Source: JAJRPT01 sp965661945
Lineage (GTDB): Bacteria; Bacteroidota; Ignavibacteria; Kapaibacteriales; UBA2268
Assembly (NCBI GenBank): GCA_965661945.1
Contig: CBFIFP010000003.1
Span: 310,001-374,000 of the forward strand
Direction of reading: 5' to 3'
Length of the DNA: 64,000 nucleotides
Every line of letters begins with the position of its first letter. The stretch's first letter is position 1. This document shows positions 56,749 to 64,000 of this stretch, in pieces. A program made the position numbers and the translations under genes. Under the pieces are notes generated by a model, which did no database searches, was not told the DNA's origin, and saw only the letters and a list, made by a program, of their open reading frames with translations.

Positions 56749-57000
56749 ATGAAAAAATATAAAGCAAAGATATACGTTACTCTAAGAGAGAATATTTTAG
56801 ACGTTCAGGGCAAAGCTATTGAGCATGCTTTGCATTCATTAGAATTTACAAATTTTAATAATGTACGTCTTGGTAAATTTGTAGAATTAGAAGTTGAAGC
56901 TCAAAATGATGGTCAGGCAGAAGAAATGGTTAAAAGTGCTTGCGAGAAACTAATCGCAAACCCAATAATCGAAAATTATATAGTTGAAATTATTGAATAA
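56749..57000 (+). CDS. purS: Phosphoribosylformylglycinamidine synthase subunit PurS
   Basis: 83 residues: KAKIYVTLRENILDVQGKAIEHALHSLEF and the family pattern FVELEVEA. PurS bridges PurL and PurQ in the FGAM synthase complex of purine synthesis. The stop is directly followed by purQ. PurL is not in the window. Confidence 0.95.
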   Translation: MKKYKAKIYVTLRENILDVQGKAIEHALHSLEFTNFNNVRLGKFVELEVEAQNDGQAEEMVKSACEKLIANPIIENYIVEIIE

Positions 57001-57012
57001 ATGGAGAAATAT

Positions 57013-57708
57013 ATGAAATTTGGAGTAATTGTTTTTCCTGGTTCTAATTGCGATAAAGATGCATTTTTTGCGGGTAATTTAGAAGGAAACACTTCAGAAT
57101 TTATCTGGCATAAAGATACATCAATACCTAACGATATTGACTGCATTATTATCCCCGGAGGTTTTTCCTATGGAGATTATTTAAGATGCGGAGCAATTTC
57201 AAGATTTTCAAACATTATGAGCGAAGTTGTTAAATTTGCAAATTCAGGCAAACCAGTAATTGGAATATGTAACGGATTTCAAATTTTAACTGAAGCCGGA
57301 CTATTACCTGGTGCCTTATTAAGAAATCAATCACTAAGTTTCATCTGTAAAGATGTGCATCTGAAAGTAAACAATCAAGACACACCTTTTACGAATATGA
57401 CAAGCAATAATCAAGTTTTACGTATCCCTATTGCTCACGGTGAAGGAAATTACTATGCTGATGAAAAAACTATTAATGAAATACAAGAAAATAATCAAAT
57501 TGTTTTTCAATATTGCGATGTAAACGGTGAAGTTAATCAAAATGTAAATCCTAATGGGTCACTTATGAATATTGCAGGTATTTGCAATAAAAACAGAAAT
57601 GTATTAGGAATGATGCCTCACCCAGAGAGATACTCAGATGTTACTCTTGGTTGCAACGACGGTTTACATATTTTTAAATCGATTACAAATTTTATAAACT
57701 CTAATTAA
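57013..57708 (+). CDS. purQ: Phosphoribosylformylglycinamidine synthase subunit PurQ (glutaminase)
   Basis: 231 residues. Class I glutamine amidotransferase: FGVIVFPGSNCD at the start, the nucleophile in PVIGICNGFQIL, and the His/Glu dyad in GMMPHPERYS. The ATG at 57013 is chosen because GGAG lies 6 nt before it; an ATG at 57001, right after the purS stop, would add four residues. Supplies ammonia to PurL. Forms one unit with purS. Confidence 0.95.
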   Translation: MKFGVIVFPGSNCDKDAFFAGNLEGNTSEFIWHKDTSIPNDIDCIIIPGGFSYGDYLRCGAISRFSNIMSEVVKFANSGKPVIGICNGFQILTEAGLLPGALLRNQSLSFICKDVHLKVNNQDTPFTNMTSNNQVLRIPIAHGEGNYYADEKTINEIQENNQIVFQYCDVNGEVNQNVNPNGSLMNIAGICNKNRNVLGMMPHPERYSDVTLGCNDGLHIFKSITNFINSN

Positions 57709-57719
57709 AGAGGATTTTT

Positions 57720-57902
57720 ATGTTTGGATTACCCGGCGGAATGGAATGGGTTTTAATCGGAGGTGTTGTACTTTTATTATTCGGAGGAAAGAAAATACCT
57801 GAATTAATGAAAGGACTTGGCTCAGGAATAAAAGAATTCAAAAAAGCTTCAACTGTTGATGATAAAACTGACGAAAAAAGTAAAAAAGAATTGAACGATT
57901 AA
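57720..57902 (+). CDS. tatA: Twin-arginine translocase subunit TatA
   Basis: 60 residues: short N-terminal segment, one membrane helix (~8-22), the F-G-x-K-K-I-P hinge (FGGKKIPELMKGLG), then an amphipathic helix and a Lys/Asp-rich tail. TatA multimers form the protein-conducting part of the Tat pathway. GAGGA stands before the ATG. A second TatA/B-like gene follows 17 nt later; no tatC is in the window. Confidence 0.92.
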   Translation: MFGLPGGMEWVLIGGVVLLLFGGKKIPELMKGLGSGIKEFKKASTVDDKTDEKSKKELND

Positions 57903-57919
57903 CATATTATAAAACTAAC

Positions 57920-58171
57920 ATGTTTGATATTGGCGGTGGTGAAATATTCCTAATTGTTATTGTAGTCTTACTCCTTTTTGGTCCAAAGAAAATACCAGAG
58001 GTGGCTAAGACTATATCTAACGGAATGAATAAATTAAAAAATGCACAACAAGAATTCTCTAAAGAGATTACAAATATCAAAGATGAGATGAATGATTCTA
58101 TAAAAGAAGCAGAAAGAAATGCAGCTATTGAAAACTTCAATAAAAATAAAGAGAAAAAGGACGATAAATGA
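57920..58171 (+). CDS. TatA/TatB-type twin-arginine translocase protein
   Basis: 83 residues. Membrane helix at ~8-22, LLLFGPKKIPEVAKTI hinge, then a long charged helix (~35-75). The GPKK hinge and longer amphipathic part suggest TatB-like use, but sequence alone cannot separate TatA from TatB. Overlaps gatA by 4 nt (ATGA). Confidence 0.85.
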   Translation: MFDIGGGEIFLIVIVVLLLFGPKKIPEVAKTISNGMNKLKNAQQEFSKEITNIKDEMNDSIKEAERNAAIENFNKNKEKKDDK

Positions 58172-59592
58172 TTTCTTATTCAGATTTTATTACTGAAATA
58201 AAAAATAATACTACTACTACAGTTGAATTTGTAAAAAATATATTTAATAAGATAGAAGAAAAAAAACACTTAAATGCTTTTATCTCTTTAAATTTTGATG
58301 GAGCTTTAAATCAAGCAGAAGAATCTGATATTCGTTTCAAAAATGGAAATCCAAGAATTGCAGAGGGACTTATTGTTGCGGTAAAAGATAACATTAGCGT
58401 TGAAGGTCTTAAAATGACCTGTGCCTCTAAAATGTTAGAAAATTACGAGGCAATTTACGACGCTACAGCAGTTAAAAAACTAAAAGATAATGGAGCCATT
58501 ATCATTGGCAAATGCAACTTAGATGAATTTGCAATGGGTTCCTCCAACGAGACTTCATATTTTGGTAAAGCTCTTAATCCACTTAACGAAGAATACGTTC
58601 CAGGTGGTTCGTCTGGTGGGTCAGCAGTAGCTGTAGCGGCTGGATTTTCCCATGTTTCCCTTGGCTCTGAAACAGGTGGTTCAGTTCGTCAACCTGCATC
58701 TTTCACTGGTCTTTATGGTATAAAACCCTCATACGGAAGAGTTTCAAGATATGGGCTTACTGCTTTCGGTTCATCATTAGACCAAATTGGTGTTTTTGCT
58801 TCAAATTTAGAGGATTTATCTTTGACCCTTGATATTATTTCAGGTCAAGATGAAAACGATGCAACTACTATCCCAGAAAAAAACTTAAACACTTTTGATA
58901 TTTTAGAAAATAAATCAGGTTTAGAAGAAAAACTAACAATAGGAGTAGTGGGGGAAGATCTTTTAAAACATTCAGAATTTGATGTTTTAGAGATTTATCA
59001 AAATGCAATTAGAAAACTTGAAAAAGCTGGACATAAAATAGTAGAAGTAGAATTCCCTTATTCAAAAGTTTGGATTCCAACTTATTACATTATCGCTACA
59101 GCAGAAGCATCATCTAATTTATCTCGATTTGATGGAATCAGATATGGCTTCAGAGCAAAAGAGGAAGAGGGCGAAGACCTAATAAAACTTACAAGAAGTC
59201 AGGGCTTTGGTCCAGAAGTAAAACGAAGAATCCTTTTAGGAACTTATGTTTTATCTGAAGGTCACCACGATGCTTTTTATATTAATGCATTAAAAGCAAG
59301 AAGAGTAATTTTCAACAATTATAAACAAATATTTAGTAAAGTTGATACTATTTTTCTTCCAACAACTCCCTCTGGCGCTTTTAAGTTTAACTCAAAAATG
59401 AACAATCCAATTGCAATGTATATGAGTGATTTTTACACTGCCTCGGCAAATCTCTCCGGTGTTCCTGCAATTTCAATTCCTGCAGGTACAAACTCAGATA
59501 ACTTAACTATTGGAATGCAACTACAAACAGATAATTTCAAAGAAAATGAGTTAATAAAATATTCAAAAATGATAGAAAAAATATTAAAATGA
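58168..59592 (+). CDS. gatA: Asp-tRNA(Asn)/Glu-tRNA(Gln) amidotransferase subunit A
   Basis: 474 residues, amidase signature. The Ser-cis-Ser-Lys triad is complete: Lys73 (VAVKDN), cis-Ser148 (PGGSSGG), Ser172 (GGSVRQP). It releases ammonia from glutamine and feeds it to GatB for transamidation. GatB and GatC are outside the window. Overlaps the TatB-like gene in front and the DsrE gene behind, each by 4 nt. Confidence 0.95.
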   Translation: MISYSDFITEIKNNTTTTVEFVKNIFNKIEEKKHLNAFISLNFDGALNQAEESDIRFKNGNPRIAEGLIVAVKDNISVEGLKMTCASKMLENYEAIYDATAVKKLKDNGAIIIGKCNLDEFAMGSSNETSYFGKALNPLNEEYVPGGSSGGSAVAVAAGFSHVSLGSETGGSVRQPASFTGLYGIKPSYGRVSRYGLTAFGSSLDQIGVFASNLEDLSLTLDIISGQDENDATTIPEKNLNTFDILENKSGLEEKLTIGVVGEDLLKHSEFDVLEIYQNAIRKLEKAGHKIVEVEFPYSKVWIPTYYIIATAEASSNLSRFDGIRYGFRAKEEEGEDLIKLTRSQGFGPEVKRRILLGTYVLSEGHHDAFYINALKARRVIFNNYKQIFSKVDTIFLPTTPSGAFKFNSKMNNPIAMYMSDFYTASANLSGVPAISIPAGTNSDNLTIGMQLQTDNFKENELIKYSKMIEKILK

Positions 59593-59951
59593 CACAAAAA
59601 ATATTAATCGTTATTAATGATGCTCCTTATGGAACTGAAAAAGCATATAATGCATTAAGATTAGCAATGAAGCTGCAAAGTGAATATGAGGATAAAGTCA
59701 AAATCAACATATTTTTACTTGCAGATGCAGTTTTCTGCGGATTACCTAATCAAAAAACACCATCAGGTTATTACAATATTGAAAGAATGTTAAAAGCTGT
59801 AATCAACAAAGGCGGAAAAGTAAAAAGTTGTGGTGGATGTAGTGAAGCAAGAGGAATTGATGAGTTAAATTTCATTGAAGGTGTTGAGCTTAGCAACATG
59901 AAAGAATTTACAGACTGGACTTTTCAAGCTGATAAAGTTATGACTTTTTAG
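59589..59951 (+). CDS. DsrE family protein
   Basis: 120 residues, DsrE/F fold: ILIVINDAPYGTEKAYNALRLAMKL, VFLLADAVFC-type strand, YNIERMLKAVINKGGKVKSCGGCSEARG. The two Cys in CGGC and one in VFCGLP could carry persulfides. DsrE-like proteins take part in sulfur relay or tRNA thiolation; the substrate is unknown. The start overlaps gatA by 4 nt. Confidence 0.85.
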   Translation: MTQKILIVINDAPYGTEKAYNALRLAMKLQSEYEDKVKINIFLLADAVFCGLPNQKTPSGYYNIERMLKAVINKGGKVKSCGGCSEARGIDELNFIEGVELSNMKEFTDWTFQADKVMTF

Positions 59952-60023
59952 TTTTCAAAAATATACTACCTAAAATCACTTATATAAAATATTCTTCAAG
60001 TTTATATAAAACCTACCGATAAT

Positions 60024-60038
60024 ACAAATAATATTTGT
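60024..60038. promoter_or_regulatory. Palindrome and TATAAT upstream of the rlpA-like gene
   Basis: ACAAATA-A-TATTTGT is a perfect inverted repeat with 7-nt arms, 2 nt before a TATAAT at 60041-60046. This arrangement could be an operator over a promoter. An AT-only hairpin (9-bp arms, 12-nt loop) at 59980-60009 precedes it. Both are AT-rich, so chance occurrence is possible. Confidence 0.3.
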
Positions 60039-60097
60039 GGTATAATTATTGATGTAATTGTTATTTAAATATTATGACTAACAATTACTAGCTTTTA

Positions 60098-60898
60098 ATG
60101 AAGAAATTAACTAAAATAACAAAAGAACTCTCTCTGGCAGTTTTTATTACATTTGGAATACTAATCCTAAGCCATATTGACAACAGCGGACGCGAAGTTC
60201 GTACTTTTGACCTAACCGATTACTTCTCTAAATTCAAAAATAATATTGATAATGTTGAAGTTGTTGATACTTATGAAAATATGGATGAAGAAAGCGATTT
60301 AATACAAAATGATAATAATTTTAAAATTGAAAATACTGATAGTGAGATATTTACTTTAAAAGGCACATCTTCTCATTATGCCCATAAATTCCATGGTAGA
60401 ATGACTGCAAACGGCGAAACTTTTAATATGAATGACTACTCAGCCGCTCACAAAAAATTACCTTTTGGAACAATATTAAAAATTAAAAACCAAAAAAATA
60501 ACAAATCAGTTTTAGTAAGAGTAAATGACAGAGGTCCTTATGTAGGTGATAGAATATTAGATTTATCTTATTCTGCTGCTAAACATATAGGAGATATGGG
60601 CTTGCCTAAAATTAAGGCTAAAGGTTTCGATATAAATTCTCTGGCAAACACTGACTCTAACACACAGTATCTCGCATTTTCTGAAGATAAAGACTTCAAG
60701 ATTTTTGAGAAAAATGCTGTAAAAATCACTCATCAAAGCGATGACTTTACAAAAGCAGTTAAAGCTTACAGAGAGCTAAAATCCAAAAATAATATAAATA
60801 ATGTATATATTTTTGTACCTGCCTCTAATGAATATTTTAAAACCAAACAATTCTTAATAGGTGAGGTAAATAGTTCCGTTTTATTTGCTAATAAATAA
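60098..60898 (+). CDS. RlpA-like septal ring lytic transglycosylase
   Basis: 266 residues. An N-terminal membrane/signal segment (~12-28, LAVFITFGILILSHI), an acidic linker, then the double-psi beta-barrel (~95-185) with GTSSHYAHKFHGRMTANGE, LPFGTILKIKNQKN, VRVNDRGPYVGDRILDLS, including the Asp of VNDRGP thought to be catalytic. The C-terminal ~60 residues may be a short SPOR-like domain but are not clear. Cleaves naked glycan strands at the septum in related bacteria. Confidence 0.85.
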   Translation: MKKLTKITKELSLAVFITFGILILSHIDNSGREVRTFDLTDYFSKFKNNIDNVEVVDTYENMDEESDLIQNDNNFKIENTDSEIFTLKGTSSHYAHKFHGRMTANGETFNMNDYSAAHKKLPFGTILKIKNQKNNKSVLVRVNDRGPYVGDRILDLSYSAAKHIGDMGLPKIKAKGFDINSLANTDSNTQYLAFSEDKDFKIFEKNAVKITHQSDDFTKAVKAYRELKSKNNINNVYIFVPASNEYFKTKQFLIGEVNSSVLFANK

Positions 60899-60930
60899 AT
60901 TATTAAAATGTTTATTTTTCTTAATTATTA

Positions 60931-60960
60931 TTTGTATTTAAATAATTTTTAATAGTTTTG
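60931..60960 (+). promoter_or_regulatory. Bacteroidota-type promoter of rimK
   Basis: TTTG at 60931-60934 and TAGTTTTG at 60953-60960, 18 nt apart, near the Bacteroidota pattern. A start near 60967 would give a leader of ~35 nt. Confidence 0.4.
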
Positions 60961-61002
60961 TAAAGTTAAATCTTAAAATTTACAAAATAGATACAAATAA
61001 AA

Positions 61003-61914
61003 ATGAAAATAGCAGTTTTATCTAGAAATTCAGAGCTATACTCTACAAAAAGACTTTTAGAAGCAATTGAAAAAAGAGGACACGAACCCTTACTTCTTAA
61101 TCATGCAAGATGCTATGTTGTAATGGAAGAAGATGATCCACACGTTTTTTATGGTGATCAAACCATTGACGATGTTGACGCAATTATTCCAAGAATTGGA
61201 GCATCTGTAACCTTTTATGGTTCATCAATCATTCGCCAATTTGAAATGAGAAAAGTTTTTACAACTCTTAGCTCACTTGGTTTAGTGCGTTCAAGAGACA
61301 AATTACGCTCACTTCAAATATTATCAAAAGCTGGTGTAGGAATTCCAAAAACTGCTTTCACTAAATACCCCAAAGACATTGACAGCATTATAAAGCAAGT
61401 AGGAGGAACTCCTCTTATAATTAAATTATTAGAAGGAACTCAAGGGCTTGGAATAGTACTTGCAGAAACTAAAAATGCTGCCAAATCAGTAATGGAAGCA
61501 TTTTATGGACTTAATGCAAACATTCTGATTCAGCAATACATAAAAGAAGCAAAAGGAGCAGATATCAGAGCGTTTGTAGTTGGAGGAAAAGTGGTTGGTG
61601 CAATGAAAAGACAAGGTAAACCAGGTGAGTTTCGCTCAAATCTCCATAGAGGTGGCTCTAGTGAAATGATTAAACTTTCTAAAGTAGAAAAACTCACTGC
61701 TATCAAAGCAGCTGATGCTTTGGGTCTTAAAGTAGCTGGTGTTGATATGCTTCAATCAGAAAGAGGACCACTTGTAATTGAAGTTAATTCATCTCCTGGG
61801 CTTGAAGGAATAGAAAAAACTACAGGAAAAGATATTGCTGGAATTATAGTCAAATACGTTGAGAATAATATTGTAAAACCAGAATACAAGAAAAAAGATA
61901 AAATTGGAGTATAA
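61003..61914 (+). CDS. rimK: RimK-type glutamate ligase
   Basis: 303 residues, close to E. coli RimK (300). ATP-grasp: AVLSRNSELYSTKRLLEA, DAIIPRIGASVTFYGSSIIRQFEM, LIIKLLEGTQGLGIVLAE, KGADIRAFVVGGKVVGAMKR, GVDMLQSERGPLVIEVNSSPGLEGIE. Adds glutamates to the C-terminus of ribosomal protein S6, or makes poly-alpha-glutamate. The next gene starts 3 nt later. Confidence 0.92.
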   Translation: MKIAVLSRNSELYSTKRLLEAIEKRGHEPLLLNHARCYVVMEEDDPHVFYGDQTIDDVDAIIPRIGASVTFYGSSIIRQFEMRKVFTTLSSLGLVRSRDKLRSLQILSKAGVGIPKTAFTKYPKDIDSIIKQVGGTPLIIKLLEGTQGLGIVLAETKNAAKSVMEAFYGLNANILIQQYIKEAKGADIRAFVVGGKVVGAMKRQGKPGEFRSNLHRGGSSEMIKLSKVEKLTAIKAADALGLKVAGVDMLQSERGPLVIEVNSSPGLEGIEKTTGKDIAGIIVKYVENNIVKPEYKKKDKIGV

Positions 61915-61916
61915 AC

Positions 61917-62621
61917 TTGAAAAAGTTTTTTCATGATTTAATTATTTTATTAAATGAAAACAAACCATTTTTCTACACTTATATATTTATTTTTCTAATC
62001 TTTTTTATCTATACTTTATTCATTAACAAAGGCGATGAAATTGTTTTATTAAATCAGTTTCACAACCCAATTAATGATAAAATCTTTAAATTCTCTTCAG
62101 AGTTTGCTGAGGGCATTTATTATTCAATTTTACTTATTGGGCTGGGAATATTTAGTATAAAGTATTTATTTAATGGAGTTATAACATTTTTAGTCTCTGG
62201 AGCTGTAACTCAAATATTAAAACGCATTATAGATCTTCCAAGACCTAAAGCATTTTTACCCGAAACAATACTTTCTAATTTACACTTTGTAGAAGGTGTC
62301 AGAATCTACTCCAAGTTTTCTTTTCCATCAGGACATACAACTGCTGCCTTTAGTATGATGTTTTTTTTATCGATTATAACTCCTAATAAATATGTAAAAA
62401 TATTTTTTGCGATTTATGCTTCATTAATGGGCTTATCAAGAGTATATCTAATCCAGCATTTTTTATATGACATAATTGCTGGTTCAATAATTGGAATCAC
62501 AATCACTCTAATATCTTACAAACTTATTCTTATCCAACCAAAAATTGTTCTCAGCAAATGGTATAATTTCTCATTAATAGAAAAAATATACAAAAGAAAA
62601 TATTTTGCGGAAAACGAATAA
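61917..62621 (+). CDS. PAP2-type lipid phosphatase
   Basis: 234 residues, about six membrane helices. The three phosphatase motifs are complete: KRIIDLPRP, PSGHTTAAF, and SRVYLIQHFLYD. The start is TTG at 61917, with GGAG 7 nt upstream inside the end of rimK; no earlier in-frame ATG exists. Likely acts on undecaprenyl pyrophosphate or lipid phosphates in the membrane. Coupled to rimK. Confidence 0.88.
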   Translation: MKKFFHDLIILLNENKPFFYTYIFIFLIFFIYTLFINKGDEIVLLNQFHNPINDKIFKFSSEFAEGIYYSILLIGLGIFSIKYLFNGVITFLVSGAVTQILKRIIDLPRPKAFLPETILSNLHFVEGVRIYSKFSFPSGHTTAAFSMMFFLSIITPNKYVKIFFAIYASLMGLSRVYLIQHFLYDIIAGSIIGITITLISYKLILIQPKIVLSKWYNFSLIEKIYKRKYFAENE

Positions 62622-62670
62622 GAATAATAATATTATAATTAAATCCTGAAATCAAAATAAAAAAATATAT

Positions 62671-63348
62671 ATGCAAAAAGATAAATATAACGTAATAATT
62701 ACTGGCTCAACTGGAATGGTTGGTAAAGGAGTATTATTAGAGTGCTTAAAAGACAAAAGAATTGAAAAAATACTATTAATTAACAGAAATAATATTGATA
62801 TTAAAAATACCAAAATACAAGAACTAATTATTAATAGTTTTGAAGAAATAGAAAATCACATAGATAAACTAAGTAGTTATGATGCCTGTTTCTATTGTTT
62901 AGGAATAAGCTCCGTTGGTAAATCTGAAGACCAATTCTCAAAAATCACATTCAATTACACTAAAATACTTGCTGATATTCTTAGCAATATAACTAAAAAC
63001 TTTACCTTTATCTACGTTTCTGGAACTGGAACAGACTCATCAGAAAATGGTAAAATTATGTGGGCAAATGTAAAAGGTAAAACAGAAAATTACATTTTAA
63101 ATAAAGGATTTCATGATGCTTATGCATTCAGACCAGGAATCATTATACCTGAGAATAATATTCAATCTAAAACTAAAATTTATATTTTTGCTTACATTAT
63201 TTTAACTCCCTTTTTTCCAATCCTAAAAAAACTAAATTCTATAACAACAACCTCTAAAGTTGGCAAAGCAATGATTAATTTATTGCAATCTAGCTCAAAT
63301 AAAAAGCACCTTGAAAATATTGATATTAATCAAATTGCTCCAAACTAA
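62671..63348 (+). CDS. NAD(P)-binding epimerase-like protein (atypical SDR)
   Basis: 225 residues. The Rossmann motif ITGSTGMVGKGVLLECL lies at the N-terminus; FYCLGISSVGKSE, FIYVSGTGTDSSENG, and WANVKGKTENYILNKGF (with a Lys-containing active-site pattern) match the atypical SDRs of the NmrA/HTATIP2-like group. Hydrophobic segment near residues 165-185 may touch the membrane. Substrate unknown. Confidence 0.75.
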   Translation: MQKDKYNVIITGSTGMVGKGVLLECLKDKRIEKILLINRNNIDIKNTKIQELIINSFEEIENHIDKLSSYDACFYCLGISSVGKSEDQFSKITFNYTKILADILSNITKNFTFIYVSGTGTDSSENGKIMWANVKGKTENYILNKGFHDAYAFRPGIIIPENNIQSKTKIYIFAYIILTPFFPILKKLNSITTTSKVGKAMINLLQSSSNKKHLENIDINQIAPN

Positions 63349-63405
63349 ACCAAAAGTTAAAAATAATAAAAAATAATATAAACATTTAATCGTCACTAAT
63401 TGTAT

Positions 63406-63894
63406 ATGCTATTTGCTAAAAACATAACGAGTTTATTTTTAACTATTATTTACATACTCCCAATGTTCATTAATATAGGGGAGATTAGCTTGCATTTATC
63501 AGAATGTAAAGAGGAAAGCTCTTGTTGTTCTACGATAACTGAAAATAACAAAGAAATCGAAATTATCGAAGAAATGTCTTGTTGTAAACCAGAACCAACC
63601 CAACAGGAAGCACACATTGAAAATAAATGTGATGATTCGATTTTTTGCCAATACTGCCTCCAAAACTGCAGCATTCAAAACAACTTAACCTTTGATTACA
63701 ATATTGGTTTCCAAACAATATTAAACATAACTTATAAAATAGAACCCAAAGTTAAAATCATTAAAAATATCATTATAAAAACTGAAGATATTCATTCTTC
63801 TTACATAACTGTTAATCATAATGATGAAATAACCTATAAAAAAATATTCACCGAATTTCTTTCCTCTCAATACCATAGTTCTGATATTATATAA
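63406..63894 (+). CDS. Cys-rich membrane-anchored protein
   Basis: 162 residues from ATG 63406 (a TTG at 63400 is the alternative). A signal/anchor helix (~7-25) is followed by an outer region with eleven Cys in ESSCCS, SCCKP, KCDDSIFCQYCLQNCS. It recalls the HYC_CC_PP-type small secreted proteins of Bacteroidota, which sit before metal-related outer-membrane receptors, but the HYC motif is not evident. Another exported protein starts 68 nt downstream. Metal binding is inference. Confidence 0.6.
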   Translation: MLFAKNITSLFLTIIYILPMFINIGEISLHLSECKEESSCCSTITENNKEIEIIEEMSCCKPEPTQQEAHIENKCDDSIFCQYCLQNCSIQNNLTFDYNIGFQTILNITYKIEPKVKIIKNIIIKTEDIHSSYITVNHNDEITYKKIFTEFLSSQYHSSDII

Positions 63895-63961
63895 AATCAA
63901 GTATTTTTAAGATTTCAAAAAATCTATAATTACTAATTTTATAAATATTTAGGACAATAAA

Positions 63962-64000
63962 ATGAAAACAATTTTATTATTATTTCTATTAACTTTTGCC
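63962..64000 (+). CDS. Start of an exported protein, cut by the window end
   Basis: ATG at 63962, preceded by AGGA, opens 13 codons encoding MKTILLLFLLTFA, the beginning of a signal peptide. The rest is outside the window, so the protein cannot be named. Confidence 0.6.
   Translation, partial: MKTILLLFLLTFA

Overview
The window is an AT-rich, gene-dense chromosomal stretch from a free-living bacterium of the Bacteroidota/Chlorobiota (FCB) superphylum. The placement rests on two secreted proteins with type IX secretion (T9SS) C-terminal sorting domains, a CRTAC1/VCBS-type protein, OmpA-type outer-membrane proteins, lipoproteins of the LxSC type, promoters resembling the Bacteroidota pattern TTTG-N18/20-TAnnTTTG, and frequent genes without a Shine-Dalgarno sequence. 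The style of the sorting domains suggests a Kapabacteria/Ignavibacteria-like lineage, but this is an inference. No rRNA, tRNA, CRISPR array, insertion sequence or prophage was seen.

Layout. 1-2870 (+): the 3' part of a VCBS/ASPIC secreted protein and an outer-membrane-like protein. 2894-7503 (-): a Memo-family protein coupled to a short-chain dehydrogenase, a non-coding gap, and a T9SS-exported Asp-box protein. 7665-15622 (-): tsaB, mfd, mutS2, yqeY and an MCE/MlaD protein. 15771-20273 (+): efp, accB, accC, an ATPase/TOPRIM-like pair embedded in the same run, then gcvH. 20308-24057 (-): two lipoproteins, tmk, rsmI, radA. 24177-24988 (-): a SigZ-like ECF sigma factor with cysteines in its linker and tail, followed by a 41-residue Cys-Asn repeat peptide; both have the same ECF-like promoter motif. 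25062-28152: a membrane-anchored beta-rich protein, a lipoprotein, a 3-hydroxyacyl-CoA dehydrogenase and a frameshifted small gene. 28172-34975: coaBC diverging from der, purH and glgP. 35292-35944: a MntA antitoxin with a decayed HepT toxin. 36018-50971 (-): a long co-directional run of ftsK, comB, a secreted protein, an HDOD protein with an in-frame stop, a PEP-synthase-like ATP-grasp protein, an OmpA protein and a 1606-residue T9SS protein. 51109-56598 (-): an HDAC-like deacetylase, rpe, mnmA, valS. 56749-63894 (+): purS, purQ, two TatA/B-type genes, gatA, a DsrE protein, rlpA-like, rimK, PAP2 phosphatase, an epimerase-like protein, a Cys-rich membrane protein, and the first codons of a further exported protein at the window edge.

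Most of the window is core metabolism and information processing in tight operons. The parts that stand out are (1) the SigZ/Cys-Asn peptide module, which looks like a self-contained metal- or thiol-responsive regulon; (2) the ATPase/TOPRIM-like pair translationally linked to gcvH; and (3) several decay events: an 11-bp repeat expansion that breaks hepT, an in-frame stop in an HDOD gene, and a homopolymer frameshift downstream of coaBC.
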